52,628 nt of DNA, taken from positions 1-52,628 of the forward strand of contig CAJTTO010000029.1 in NCBI GenBank assembly GCA_910579275.1, in the 5' to 3' direction. Both the position numbers and the translations under genes were made by a program. Source of the DNA: an uncultured Lachnospiraceae bacterium (GTDB lineage: Bacteria; Bacillota; Clostridia; Lachnospirales; Lachnospiraceae). Numbering within the stretch: the stretch's first letter is position 1; each line of letters starts with the position of its first letter. Of this stretch, positions 35,301 to 42,327 are shown piece after piece. The notes beneath the pieces were generated by a model. It was not told where the DNA came from. It ran no database searches and saw only the letters and a list, made by a program, of their open reading frames with translations.

Positions 35301-36266
35301 TCCGACAGCCTTAATGGTAACTGCCCTTAATGAAGTCAGATCGGCAAATTCCCATGCATTATCCGTTTCTTTATTACCTGTTATATCAACGGATATATGT
35401 TTCTTACTGTACCCTTCTATATCACTGGCCGTGAAAGCTTCTGCATTCACTTCAGGATAAGAATCCGCCGCAAGCCATGTCCAGTCCGGTCCATTATTCA
35501 GTACAAGCTGAAACTTTATCGTTCCGATATCCGGGATGCCCCTTGTCTCTCCTTCTTCGGCACGATCCGGAATATACACATCAAACTCCATTGTCAGCTT
35601 TTCTTTAACAGGCGTCTCATAGGCCGGCGCAAGCGCATAGGATGTCGTGAAAGCTTCCTCCCAGCTAGTCCCATTTGACAGGTTCACATCATATTCCATT
35701 GCCTGATTGTTGCCTATCTTTACGACGGTGCCCGTTTTGCCGCTATCGTCTGATTTGTCGCCTGCACTCTTTGATTCAAAATCATCTTCAAAAATTAACG
35801 TTCCCTGATCCGCATCCTCCTGACCCTGATCCGCGTCAGCCTCCTTATCTATCCTTTCCTCTGTCTCAGTTTCCTCCGCAGCTTCATCAGTTTCTGCCGA
35901 ATCATCTGTTTCAGTCTCTGTTTCTGTCTGAAGCTTTGTTTCATCCTCCTGTCCTGTCATGCTTTCCGTGTCTGATGCGTCCTCTGTCTCCGAGTCCCTC
36001 TCTGTCTCGTGCCGGTCAGTTTCGGACTCCTGTGTCTCGGCAGTGTCCTCCTTCTGTTCTGTCGATTCCCTGTCAGTCGATTCCTCGTTCTCTGCTCCTT
36101 CCTCTGTCTCGTTCGATACAGCCTTTTCCGAAGAATAATCTTCGTCGACTGTCTCCTCCGCCATGGCTGTAACAGAAAAATCAGGAACCGAAGTCACCAT
36201 AAGCGCTGCTGCCATCGCTGTTGCCAGACTTCGCTTCAATGCTTTTCGCAATCTTCCTACCACCAT
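29382..36266 (-). CDS. Giant secreted multi-domain GH26 beta-mannanase
   Basis: A 2294-residue exported enzyme. Order: signal peptide (about 1-36, cleavage near AMA-EE); acidic Glu/Thr/Ser-rich linker (37-160); three related beta-sandwich modules (about 161-345, 364-555, 560-750) and a fourth, more distant one (755-930), probably carbohydrate-binding; GH26 barrel (about 958-1360); Ig-like domain (1370-1485); another CBM-like module (1487-1665); seven Ig-like repeats of about 80-95 residues (about 1679-2275), each with a variant of KDYTVSYKNN...GKGNY. Catalytic acid/base E1162 (FRPFHENTGSW) and nucleophile E1272 (ITETGVAD) have typical GH26 spacing. No LPxTG anchor is present. RBS AAAGGAGAGA precedes the ATG. 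It likely attacks mannan or glucomannan outside the cell. Confidence 0.92.
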   Translation of the reverse strand: MVVGRLRKALKRSLATAMAAALMVTSVPDFSVTAMAEETVDEDYSSEKAVSNETEEGAENEESTDRESTEQKEDTAETQESETDRHETERDSETEDASDTESMTGQEDETKLQTETETETDDSAETDEAAEETETEERIDKEADADQGQEDADQGTLIFEDDFESKSAGDKSDDSGKTGTVVKIGNNQAMEYDVNLSNGTSWEEAFTTSYALAPAYETPVKEKLTMEFDVYIPDRAEEGETRGIPDIGTIKFQLVLNNGPDWTWLAADSYPEVNAEAFTASDIEGYSKKHISVDITGNKETDNAWEFADLTSLRAVTIKAVGDTSTYQGKMYIDNVVLKDTSAKTETPDPEEPEEPGEEEAPMEGELVYENNFDEVTDLSAVMEGADTSGATLADIAEGNKAVKYSANLTGGEWENIFQAQFNLASPYSETITSKVIMGFDVYFPEDSVGEGFEKFKAQAVLKSGDGWKWTQAKKIPEYSVTELKGDADVPGYKKLHVRIDMTEFESDDEVLQPNQVTPIMAVIPCLAGAGSSYQGDLYLDNLEVRAVRNPEEENPPSEDTESIYENNFNAVTDLTNVLHGAAESGASLEEIAQGNKAIKYTAALAGEGWENIFQAQFNLSAPYDKPIAEKVVMSYDVYFPADKIGDSFGSMKAQAVLKSGADWKWVSQKSWPEFTVSDLTEDENVPGYKKAHVQIDMNNFESDGEAYPFDQITPIQAVIPCFAGAGSAYQGDLYLDNLKVWAVNETTETPDPTEDVVLDLDASAWVVAEPYEYSGESKIENRTVGDKKFLTLTMDYSKDAEKGWSEAKFDYTHPSPVSTLRGYNAFVADIYYKPADKTGGNFEIKLFSNSPKINDNTAIPEGEPVDIPGMEGYYKAEYVLNLRLTEGAFQNLTFGFVGKNTDFKGDIYLDNMRFTKIVAPDVYVDSTILPKKGAGIRVAEDGRSLQTASGQKIPIAENVALVDAKAIEATKNLYAYLKAVGASDSVIFGHQNDTHHKAGSKGDEFSNSDTKDVTGSIAGVVGLDTLSLTGNEASEWNTPEADRIANVADITRKAASEGALITLSAHMPNFELIDQRVKAFDAAGGVGDKSDTLGYWTTPEGEKQYNFSGYTPGTTTGNIVQRIMPGQDLNYLYTDYLDLIADYAKSVEGDGITILFRPFHENTGSWFWWGAAFCDEQAYINLFRYTVDYMKETKGVHNMLYVYGPGSEAANVGEYSARYPGNDYVDMIGYDLYHSGPTQASEPGYLQSISKQNRILRDFAEKNNKLYAITETGVADKNEQGKDIALKQTGNEVMDWYMQLLDQITKDGGISYFLVWANFGVNDGYYLPYVVEKKDDGVLYGHEMLDEFIKFYNDERSVFATDMNSGFQQIKGVTNTTKEDVIAGYIIAPQSGDRILPDKENPVTRIAANITGVAKDADNVRFVVETEYDKVILKASYNEEQGAWEALLKDSALLSLGEALGTITLLVGEEEVAAITAKFNMEVPVQDDMVPEDFESYSGDSQQLGLAWATNKASGSEIYFSLTDDPEKVFGGKYGLKMDVTFAADDAWAGATKGMNADWSAGNALEFYTIPETKGQKVVIQVTTGGSIIFETYLQEYENYTDNAQTGFPVKVTIPFSAFKGRDDKTAKFDPTKIESIGLWCNAISREDLTFPLSTTLYYDEFKVVTTDKTDVTIEALAKKGIWIKDIPAQVYTGKALKPEVQVYDDAKLLTLKKDYTVSYKNNTKKGQADVIIKGKGNYAETITGHFEIVPKQVGGLTVTAPDYLIYNGKEQKISVTVKDGKKKLNAKNDYTQTITFVPDGAEEGTAVEKAKEAGIYNIKIAMKGNYEGEVTIPCKVVKDKELLTKAKVILPSNALDYKAGEAVEFESPITVKLGSKVIPQKAEDGITDNYVISYVNNREVGTASVVITGVESGKYVGTCSKTFTIKGTPFSAKTIEITELQKKFPYTGKTIYQNPVLTDKASKAVLEKNVDYRITYANNRNAGKATMTITGLNKYSGTIKQTFTIDKAELTTDLLRQNAMTVKQNRAGVTPDVELVYEGRTLVRDVDYKLTYTNNKNVTTESKKAYISIAGKGNFKGSLKNAVELTIEPKSWDSGEITVEVADMKYKPSTKEYKPNPVVYDNGKKLAKNKDYTISYAANKKEDITLTENGELPANGHTANVIITLTGADYVVNAEDAEQAKQTFAFTINSRLISETRISLKPDKIQYFSQYGTKPDKDDLSVTYKGTEVSGEEYDIISYSKNDKKGSATLIVEGKGQYGGTKKVTFKINARGIQTNLAEALDKIMSALMGQL

Positions 36267-36759
36267 ACTTTGCTCTCTCCTTTCTCATAATAACATCATT
36301 GCATCCATTACACACAAACTCCCATCTGCCTGCTTTTGCAGGCGTGCAAATCAGGATGGTGAAATGCTCTTTTTTCACACTATAAATTTAGCATAATTAT
36401 AAAGAAAGAAACATTGATTTTTTGGCTAAAGAAAGAATGTTTTTTTGTTAAATAATTCTAAAATTCAACTTGTTTTTCTTTGTTTTTAATTAATTTTAAG
36501 TTTCGCAAGCTATTTTATCTAAAAATTAATATATTTAATTATAGATAATTACCATATATCTCTTTTCTTAATTGCACAAGACCAGTAATTTAACCAAAAT
36601 AAAGTCCTTAATTTTAAGTATTTTTAATCTTTCATGAAAGTTTGTTTGAAAAACAGGAAATGTGGAATTCTCTATACTGACAGGCACAGCTGTCTGTGGT
36701 AGAATAAAACCATATAGAAAATAAAATGATATCGCAAAAGCAAAGGGGACACAAAAATT
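36267..36759. promoter_or_regulatory. AT-rich divergent spacer with mannanase promoter region
   Basis: This 493-bp spacer separates the mannanase gene (minus) from the 2H phosphoesterase gene (plus). On the minus strand TATAAT lies at 36396-36401, about 130 bp before the mannanase ATG, but a good -35 is not clear. A small CCTGCAAAAGCAGG-type hairpin lies at 36327-36343 in the leader. The middle (36410-36650) is poly-A/T rich. I see no gene or known riboswitch. Confidence 0.4.
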
Positions 36760-37290
36760 ATGTATCTTATTTCTGTCTATTTTGACAATGCCTCGTCCGC
36801 AAGACTGCAGTCCTTAATTGAACAGATTGCCAAAGCATCAGGAAACCACTATATGACAGAAAAGCAGGTTCCGCCCCATCTGACGCTTTCTGCCATCGAA
36901 GCACGCAGCGCGGACATTCTCATGCCAGCCGTAAAGCAGCTCCAAGGCAGGCTTGGGCAGGAAACCATACAATTTGTCACCGTCGGCCAGCTGTTTCCGT
37001 ACGTCCTATATACCATGCCTGTGCTCAATCCGTATCTGCAGGAGCTTGCACTACAGGTTAACCATGCGGTACGGGATATTCCGGACACGACGGTGAGCAA
37101 GTATTACCGCCCCCAGTCATGGCTGCCGCATGTCACACTTGGAAAAACTTTGTCAAAGGAACAAATGCGGCAGGCATTTTCTGTCGTTCAGGACAGATTT
37201 TCCGTCTTTGAGGCACAGGTCACGGAACTCGGACTGGCAAAAGTGAATCCGCATGATGATGTGTTACGCTTTCCGCTGCTTAGGAACTGA
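36760..37290 (+). CDS. 2H phosphoesterase (2'-5' RNA ligase family)
   Basis: A 176-residue protein with the two HxT motifs of the LigT/2H superfamily: H40-L-T42 (PPHLTLSAI) and H124-V-T126 (LPHVTLGKT). Members hydrolyse 2',3'-cyclic phosphates or 2'-5' linkages in RNA or nucleotide products. The substrate cannot be told. A single gene with its own RBS (AGGGGA, 10 nt before the ATG). Confidence 0.87.
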   Translation: MYLISVYFDNASSARLQSLIEQIAKASGNHYMTEKQVPPHLTLSAIEARSADILMPAVKQLQGRLGQETIQFVTVGQLFPYVLYTMPVLNPYLQELALQVNHAVRDIPDTTVSKYYRPQSWLPHVTLGKTLSKEQMRQAFSVVQDRFSVFEAQVTELGLAKVNPHDDVLRFPLLRN

Positions 37291-37385
37291 TAAAAGCACC
37301 GGATAACAAAGCCTTAAATATTGACTTTTCCCCGCAAATGCTGTATAGTTGCTTAGTTACTCAAGACAAAAATAAGAGGTTCATT

Positions 37386-37601
37386 ATGGTTCGATTTGAC
37401 AAGCTTTTCAAAACACTAAAAGAAAACGGGATAAGCCAGTACCAGCTTTACACCTACTATGGCATAAACCGTTCGCAGATTCACAGGCTGAGAAAAAACA
37501 AGCCGGTCACCACCTACACGCTAAACAGAATCCTGAATATTTTGGGCGAGGGGTTTACACTCAATGATATCGCTGAATTTATACCGGACAAAAAAGAGTA
37601 A
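37386..37601 (+). CDS. Small XRE-family HTH regulator
   Basis: A 71-residue protein made almost entirely of a Cro/CI-type helix-turn-helix: LFKTLKENGISQYQLYTYYG, INRSQIHRLRKNKPVTTYTL, NRILNILGEGFTLNDIAEFI. AGAGG is 6 nt before the ATG at 37386. Its 3' end overlaps the convergent kinase-like gene by 23 bp. The target is unknown. Confidence 0.85.
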   Translation: MVRFDKLFKTLKENGISQYQLYTYYGINRSQIHRLRKNKPVTTYTLNRILNILGEGFTLNDIAEFIPDKKE

Positions 37602-38385
37602 AGAACAACTCTTCCAACGTATAATTTCTTGATTTCAAGATAATACTGTTCTCTGCGAAAAGCTCCCTGAGAATCCGATGCTCCAGCGCTTTACGATGCG
37701 CAAGGTGCGCGACCAAATCATCCAAGCAGGTCAGCCGGTGTGCTTTTCCATAAGGAGATACCCGAAGATACTCCAGCATCATCGGAAACCACATTTCATT
37801 TCCGTTCTCATCTGACCGTTCCTTTCGAATCACATCAATCGTGCCTGCGATATCGTCCACATCCAAATATACAATCCGGTAGGGCTTGCCTGCAAGAACG
37901 TTCCTTAATCTTTTGTAAAAGTCGAAAATTTCGTCATCTGTCATCATCAGATACAGAATTTGGTTCTCTATGATGTTCTGAAAAATGGAACACTCGAAAA
38001 TCTGCCCTGTCTCGTTCCATTTTCCGAAACGCTCAAAAATAACAGTTTCGAAAGAAACTTTATCCAGATTTCCGTTGTAGATTTCATAGGATTCCAGCGC
38101 TTTGTGAAAATTAGGAAGCTCTGTCAGAATCTGTGTGTAACAGATAATTTTATGATGACCCTCTGCAATTGTTTTCTCTCGAATCTGCGCATCAATCATA
38201 GGGTAGCGCGCCAGTATTGCTTCGTATTGTTCCTCTGTAGTGTATGCGCACCACGCCAGTTCAACAGGTGAATAGTCTCCCTCGCGGAAAACCTGATAGT
38301 CGTTTAACTTGTCTGACAGCTTCTGTACAAATGTCGATTTGCCTGCGCCTTGCAGACCCTCAATAAAATAGTTTGTTTTCTCCAT
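37579..38385 (-). CDS. P-loop nucleotide-binding protein, kinase-like
   Basis: A 268-residue protein with an N-terminal P-loop GLQGAGKST (10-18) placed as in thymidylate- and adenylate-type kinases, followed by a helical region and a LID-like RKERSDENGN segment. Substrate unknown. The start is uncertain: ATG at 38385 puts the P-loop near the N-terminus but has a weak RBS; the frame opens at 38424. It converges with and overlaps the XRE gene. Confidence 0.72.
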   Translation of the reverse strand: MEKTNYFIEGLQGAGKSTFVQKLSDKLNDYQVFREGDYSPVELAWCAYTTEEQYEAILARYPMIDAQIREKTIAEGHHKIICYTQILTELPNFHKALESYEIYNGNLDKVSFETVIFERFGKWNETGQIFECSIFQNIIENQILYLMMTDDEIFDFYKRLRNVLAGKPYRIVYLDVDDIAGTIDVIRKERSDENGNEMWFPMMLEYLRVSPYGKAHRLTCLDDLVAHLAHRKALEHRILRELFAENSIILKSRNYTLEELFFTLFCPV

Positions 38386-38455
38386 AAACCTGAAATCCCT
38401 TCCGTCTTCATCAACCCTGTACACAATGCTTTTTGATGCGGCCTCATAAACAAAA

Positions 38456-39646
38456 TCAATTCATTTTGCATAAGGTACTTGTGCAATATATCCGGATCGT
38501 CGGTCCACCCGCTCCTTCTTCAACAACTGCCGTCAAATCGGCATCATTTAACCATGCAAGTTCTGTGCTGTCCGTTGAGAGAACCGGTTTCCAATCCATT
38601 TCCCCCCTCTGGTTAACAATATGAATCCTGCACTGCTTTCCGCTCCGGTCAAGCCCTTCCAAGGTGTACTCTGCCCGGATATTTACTTCCCCTTTGACGT
38701 CGTGCCGCCGCACATCACACCCGTCAGGCAATACCGTTCCCTGAAAATACGCAGTCTCACACCAGCCCGTAAAAAAGAGTTTCTCCACACGCACCTCTTC
38801 CTCCATCTGTGTCTCATGCCTTGTCAGAATAATGCGAATGGTCAGCACTTCTTCCCGTTCTGCCAAAAACTGCCGCACAGATGCAAACGCGCTTTGATAC
38901 TGATTTTCGGAAAAACCATGCCCCATATCCCGCACAAGCTGCAAATGGCACTGCCCTTTTTTATAGTTCTCCTTTGCCCGAACGGCGTAGGAATAATTGA
39001 CCACCCCATCCGCCATCCCCTGCAAAATAAGGACATCTCCTTCGTAGACTGCCAGCTCCCGATACGCGTCCATCTGCGCGGCCTCCTCGTGAAATGCCCT
39101 GCCCAGCAGAGTCTGGCCGCAGTCCAGCGTTTCCGGCACGCTATCCACCTGATAGCAGGAACCACCCAGCCGCCCCCGCCTTGCATCGTCCGGAATGCAG
39201 AGCGCCGGAAAAATCATTACAAGTTTCTTGATTTCCGTACTGCAACGCGCCGCAGCCAGTCCAGACACAAAGCCGCCCTGACTCTCGCCCAAAAGTATCA
39301 GGTTTTTTGTGTCCACATATGAATGCCGGATGGCGAAATTTTTCACCGCGAGCAGATCCTCCACCTCTGTCAAAACAGACATTTTTGTACTCTCGCCGTC
39401 ACTTTTTAAAGCTTTGTCCTCTGACAGCCGCCCGCCGCCGCAAAAGCTAAAGCAAAATGCCGCATAACCGATTTTTGCAAAATCCCTGCACCAGTTTTCC
39501 ATGTTCGTATAGTTGCACAGAAAGCCGTGACTGGCAATGACGGTCGGATATTTCTGCCGCTCATCAAAATGTTCCGGAAAATACTGCATTCCTCGTATGG
39601 TAAGCCCGTCTCTTCCACATGTAAATGGCATCTTCGTCACACCCAT
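38456..39646 (-). CDS. Alpha/beta hydrolase fused to DUF3237
   Basis: A 396-residue protein. Residues 1-265 are an alpha/beta hydrolase of the esterase/acyl-peptidase type: HGFLCN oxyanion loop, nucleophile S122 (GESQGG), D212 (GMADGVV) and H242 (DMGHGFS). Residues about 268-390 form a DUF3237 domain (FTGWCETAYFQGTVLPDG, YTLEGLDRSGKQCRI, TIRIYCTS), normally a stand-alone protein of unknown role. RBS AAGGAG is 6 nt before the ATG. The spacer 39647-39752 separates it from a mobile repeat. Confidence 0.85.
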   Translation of the reverse strand: MGVTKMPFTCGRDGLTIRGMQYFPEHFDERQKYPTVIASHGFLCNYTNMENWCRDFAKIGYAAFCFSFCGGGRLSEDKALKSDGESTKMSVLTEVEDLLAVKNFAIRHSYVDTKNLILLGESQGGFVSGLAAARCSTEIKKLVMIFPALCIPDDARRGRLGGSCYQVDSVPETLDCGQTLLGRAFHEEAAQMDAYRELAVYEGDVLILQGMADGVVNYSYAVRAKENYKKGQCHLQLVRDMGHGFSENQYQSAFASVRQFLAEREEVLTIRIILTRHETQMEEEVRVEKLFFTGWCETAYFQGTVLPDGCDVRRHDVKGEVNIRAEYTLEGLDRSGKQCRIHIVNQRGEMDWKPVLSTDSTELAWLNDADLTAVVEEGAGGPTIRIYCTSTLCKMN

Positions 39647-39752
39647 AAAATTCTCCTTTATAAAAATTCGGAAACAATTGCTGTATATTTTTTAGTATAG
39701 CACAATACTATTGTCCTTTCCACCCTAGGCATGTTAAAATAGTCCTGATACA

Positions 39753-39907
39753 GTAACAGTTCAGCCCAGGACTTTGCACTGGCTGCAAAGTCCGTGAAAT
39801 AACATATAGGTAGAGATGCATCAAGCCACGGTACGTGGCTTTGACACCACGAAGTGGTTTTGCATGGCTAGATGCCTGTAACAGGAAGCCAAAGGCTGAA
39901 CTGTTAC
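39753..39907. mobile_element. MITE-like repeat copy D with 8-bp target duplication
   Basis: A 155-bp element, opposite in orientation to copies B and C. Ends are GTAACAGTTCAGCC and GGCTGAACTGTTAC, the best preserved pair in the window. It is flanked by perfect direct repeats CTGATACA at 39745-39752 and 39908-39915. It carries the same internal hairpins, including the 18-bp segment missing from copy C. Confidence 0.92.
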
Positions 39908-39915
39908 CTGATACA

Positions 39916-40113
39916 AGCTTCCAGTTACAATTCACACCCACGCCGGTTTTTATCAGCATACAAGCTATTGCGGTGTGAATGATAACAGATTTTGCACACC
40001 AAATGCTAAAAGGCAAGCATTTTGGCGCATGATTCCCACTACTTTGGTGGATGTCTGAACAGTAACCTTCCAACCTGTATAAATCAGCAGCAGCCTGAAA
40101 GGAGCACACAACA
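39916..40113 (+). promoter_or_regulatory. Leader region of the redox operon
   Basis: A spacer with several inverted repeats: TTCACACC (39931-39938) with GGTGTGAA (39972-39979), and CCACTA-CTT-TGGTGG near 40038-40052. It ends with AAAGGAG before the microprotein ATG. I cannot assign a clear promoter or a known riboswitch. Confidence 0.35.
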
Positions 40114-40269
40114 ATGCAGCCGTTAAAAAACAAAAAAAGAGCGCTCTTCCAATGCGCAGTTCTTCTGGTGTCCGCACTGATGATGGCACACGGCGTAAGC
40201 CGCGGGGAACTGGAGACCGTCTGGAACAAGGCAGTCAATATCTGTCTGGAATGTATAGGATTGGGGTGA
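40114..40269 (+). CDS. CD1871A-type CXXC microprotein
   Basis: A 51-residue protein: basic start (MQPLKNKKRALF), one hydrophobic segment (CAVLLVSALMMA), then SRGELETVWNKAVNICLECIGLG with a CxxC pair at the C-terminus. This matches the small clostridial CD1871A family of CXXC proteins. AAAGGAG is 9 nt before the ATG and its TGA overlaps the ATG of the next gene (TGATG). It probably offers a membrane-tethered thiol pair to the redox proteins that follow; that is inferred. Confidence 0.8.
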   Translation: MQPLKNKKRALFQCAVLLVSALMMAHGVSRGELETVWNKAVNICLECIGLG

Positions 40270-41141
40270 TGAAAATGAAAAACGCAGTAAAACGAAAACT
40301 GATACAAATAGCCGCCTTTGGATTTACCAACGCCCATATTGGAAATTTTGCCGGTGGGAAACTTTATACCGGAAAGTGGAAACAGTTCTGTAATCCCGGC
40401 CTGAACTGTTACTCCTGCCCTGCCGCCACGCTCGCCTGTCCCATCGGCGCGATGCAGGCGGTCGCCGGCTCCATGCAGTACAATTTCAGCTTTTATGTGG
40501 TGGGCTTTCTGCTCGCAGTCGGCGTCCTGCTTGGAAGATTCGTCTGCGGCTGGATTTGTCCGTTTGGTCTGGTTCAGGAACTCATTTATAAAATTCCGTC
40601 CCGCAAATGCAGGCTGCCCAAACCGTTTACCTATATCAAGTATGGAATTCTGACCGTGTTTGTGATTGTGCTGCCAATCGCCGCCACAAACTATATGGGC
40701 ATGGGAAAGCCGGCATTCTGCCAGTACATCTGCCCGTCCGGAACGCTGTTTGGCGGCATACCGATGATAACCACACACCCAGAGCTTCGGACGGCGACAG
40801 GCCTCCTGTTCGGATTAAAGCTTGGCATTTTAATCGTGACCCTCACCGCATGCATTTTTATCTTCCGGTTTTTCTGCAAGACACTCTGTCCATTGGGTGC
40901 CATCTATGGACTGCTCAACAAAATCAGTATCTATCATCTGGAAGTAGATCAAAACGCCTGCATCAAATGCGGTAAGTGCGCACACATCTGCAACATGGAC
41001 GTTGATCCGGTCACGGCGCCAAATTCCCCCGAGTGCATCCGCTGCGGTGCATGCGCCGCAAGCTGCCCGAAACAGGCAATCCGGCTCGGTTTTCCTTCCG
41101 CAGCATCAGATGCCGCACAAAATAACCCAGAAACTAAGTAA
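40269..41141 (+). CDS. Polyferredoxin-like membrane protein (NapH/CcdA-partner type)
   Basis: A 290-residue membrane protein with about five helices and many cysteines. The first part has CNPGLNCYSCP, then ACPIGA, CGWICPFG, CQYICPSG and CKTLCPLG, the Cx3CP pattern of NapH/NosR-type electron carriers. The C-terminus has two [4Fe-4S] ferredoxin motifs (CIKCGKCAHIC and CIRCGACAASCP). It likely moves electrons across or along the membrane to the thiol proteins on either side. ATG at 40269 overlaps the microprotein stop; the longer frame from 40152 is antisense-free but lies within that gene in another frame. Confidence 0.92.
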   Translation: MKMKNAVKRKLIQIAAFGFTNAHIGNFAGGKLYTGKWKQFCNPGLNCYSCPAATLACPIGAMQAVAGSMQYNFSFYVVGFLLAVGVLLGRFVCGWICPFGLVQELIYKIPSRKCRLPKPFTYIKYGILTVFVIVLPIAATNYMGMGKPAFCQYICPSGTLFGGIPMITTHPELRTATGLLFGLKLGILIVTLTACIFIFRFFCKTLCPLGAIYGLLNKISIYHLEVDQNACIKCGKCAHICNMDVDPVTAPNSPECIRCGACAASCPKQAIRLGFPSAASDAAQNNPETK

Positions 41142-41185
41142 ATTTATTTGTATTTGAGCCGCCAAAAGCGGCATGGAGGATTTTT

Positions 41186-42259
41186 ATGAAACGCAAAAAA
41201 CACAATACAGCCTTACTTTCACTCCTAATTGCACTCACCCTAATCGGATGCGCTACCAAGGCACCAAAACAAAGTCCTGATTCCAATGCACTCTCTCCCT
41301 CTGCTGTCTCTGAAAATGACACATCTGTCACAAATGTCAAGGAGCGCGGGCTATGCTTTTCCATTGCGCAGGAATATATTGACAAAGGTGTCACATTGGA
41401 ATCTGCCAGTGAAAACGCAAAAGGGTACAAAAACATCGGCATTTTTTACTACAGCCCGACTTCCATTGCCCTCTTAAATGAAGTCAATTCCATGGATTCC
41501 AAGACGCTGACGCAGGAGCTTGCGATGGAATACCTTGACAAAATCTGGTCCTCCAGCCGCTGTCTCATGGAAGTGGTCATGGTTGAGACCTCGCAGTACG
41601 AAAGCCGCAGCGCAGACGGCGCCAAACCGGAGGATTTCACATATTTTACGCCTGCCGAAGTGTTGGGAACCAACGACGGCTACACCTATATTCTCTCGAT
41701 ACCGGATCTTGACGACGGCGCCCTGAATGACGCGGAGGCTGCAGACTACCATGCCTGCAAAGAATACATGCAGACTGTCCGCGACAATCTCACCTTTATT
41801 CCCGTGGAAAGTGGCAGCGAAATGCCGTCTTTTACAACCAAGGACATCAACGGCACGGAGGTGGATTCCACCATCTTTGCAGAAAAAAAACTTACAGTCG
41901 TCAATGTCTGGGGAACGTTCTGCGGACCGTGTATTGAAGAAATGCCAGAGCTTGCCGAGTGGGCAAAGGAGATGGGCGACGACGTTCAGCTTATCGGTAT
42001 TGTGGGAGATATCAACGGCGAAAATGATACCCAGCACATTGAACTTGCACAAACAATTGCCCAAAAAGCCAATGTTGAATTTACCAACCTGATTCCGAAT
42101 GACGATTTCAGCGGATTTATGTCGAATATCATCGGTTTCCCGACCACTTTCTTTGTCGACCAGACCGGCGCCATTGTCGGTGAGCCGATTGTTGGCGCGA
42201 ATGTGAAAGGATGTAAAAAATTTGTCGAAACCTATTTTGCAGAGCACGAATCCTCCTAA
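41186..42259 (+). CDS. TlpA-like thioredoxin-fold lipoprotein
   Basis: A 357-residue lipoprotein: signal with lipobox LIGC (C22), a Ser/Asn-rich linker, a central domain (about 55-205) of no recognised family, and a C-terminal TlpA/ResA domain with active site WGTFCGPC (C246, C249) and the cis-proline loop GFPTTFFVD. It should exchange disulfides on exported proteins, with electrons from the polyferredoxin upstream. RBS GGAGG is 6 nt before the ATG. Confidence 0.93.
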   Translation: MKRKKHNTALLSLLIALTLIGCATKAPKQSPDSNALSPSAVSENDTSVTNVKERGLCFSIAQEYIDKGVTLESASENAKGYKNIGIFYYSPTSIALLNEVNSMDSKTLTQELAMEYLDKIWSSSRCLMEVVMVETSQYESRSADGAKPEDFTYFTPAEVLGTNDGYTYILSIPDLDDGALNDAEAADYHACKEYMQTVRDNLTFIPVESGSEMPSFTTKDINGTEVDSTIFAEKKLTVVNVWGTFCGPCIEEMPELAEWAKEMGDDVQLIGIVGDINGENDTQHIELAQTIAQKANVEFTNLIPNDDFSGFMSNIIGFPTTFFVDQTGAIVGEPIVGANVKGCKKFVETYFAEHESS

Positions 42260-42280
42260 AATGCTGACTGCATCATATAT

Positions 42281-42317
42281 ACAGGCGGCTGTTCATTTGG
42301 ATTGAACAGCCGCCTGT
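42281..42317. terminator. Strong hairpin between convergent genes
   Basis: ACAGGCGGCTGTTCA pairs perfectly (15 bp) with TGAACAGCCGCCTGT around a 7-nt loop. It lies between the TlpA-like gene (+) and the symporter gene (-). T-tracts are weak on both sides, but position and strength suggest bidirectional termination. Confidence 0.75.
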
Positions 42318-42327
42318 ATGTTGTTTA

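Noticed and set aside
36320..36400. Possible riboswitch in the mannanase leader
   Set aside because: Only a small hairpin is visible and no conserved riboswitch core was recognised.
12441..39907. Reading the dispersed repeats as ordinary REP sequences or transcription terminators
   Set aside because: Perfect and different 8-bp direct repeats flank each complete copy and there is no U-tract, so transposition explains them better.
39708..40778. A 356-codon minus-strand frame
   Set aside because: It runs antisense through mobile repeat D and the well-supported redox genes, has no recognisable domain and no ribosome binding site.
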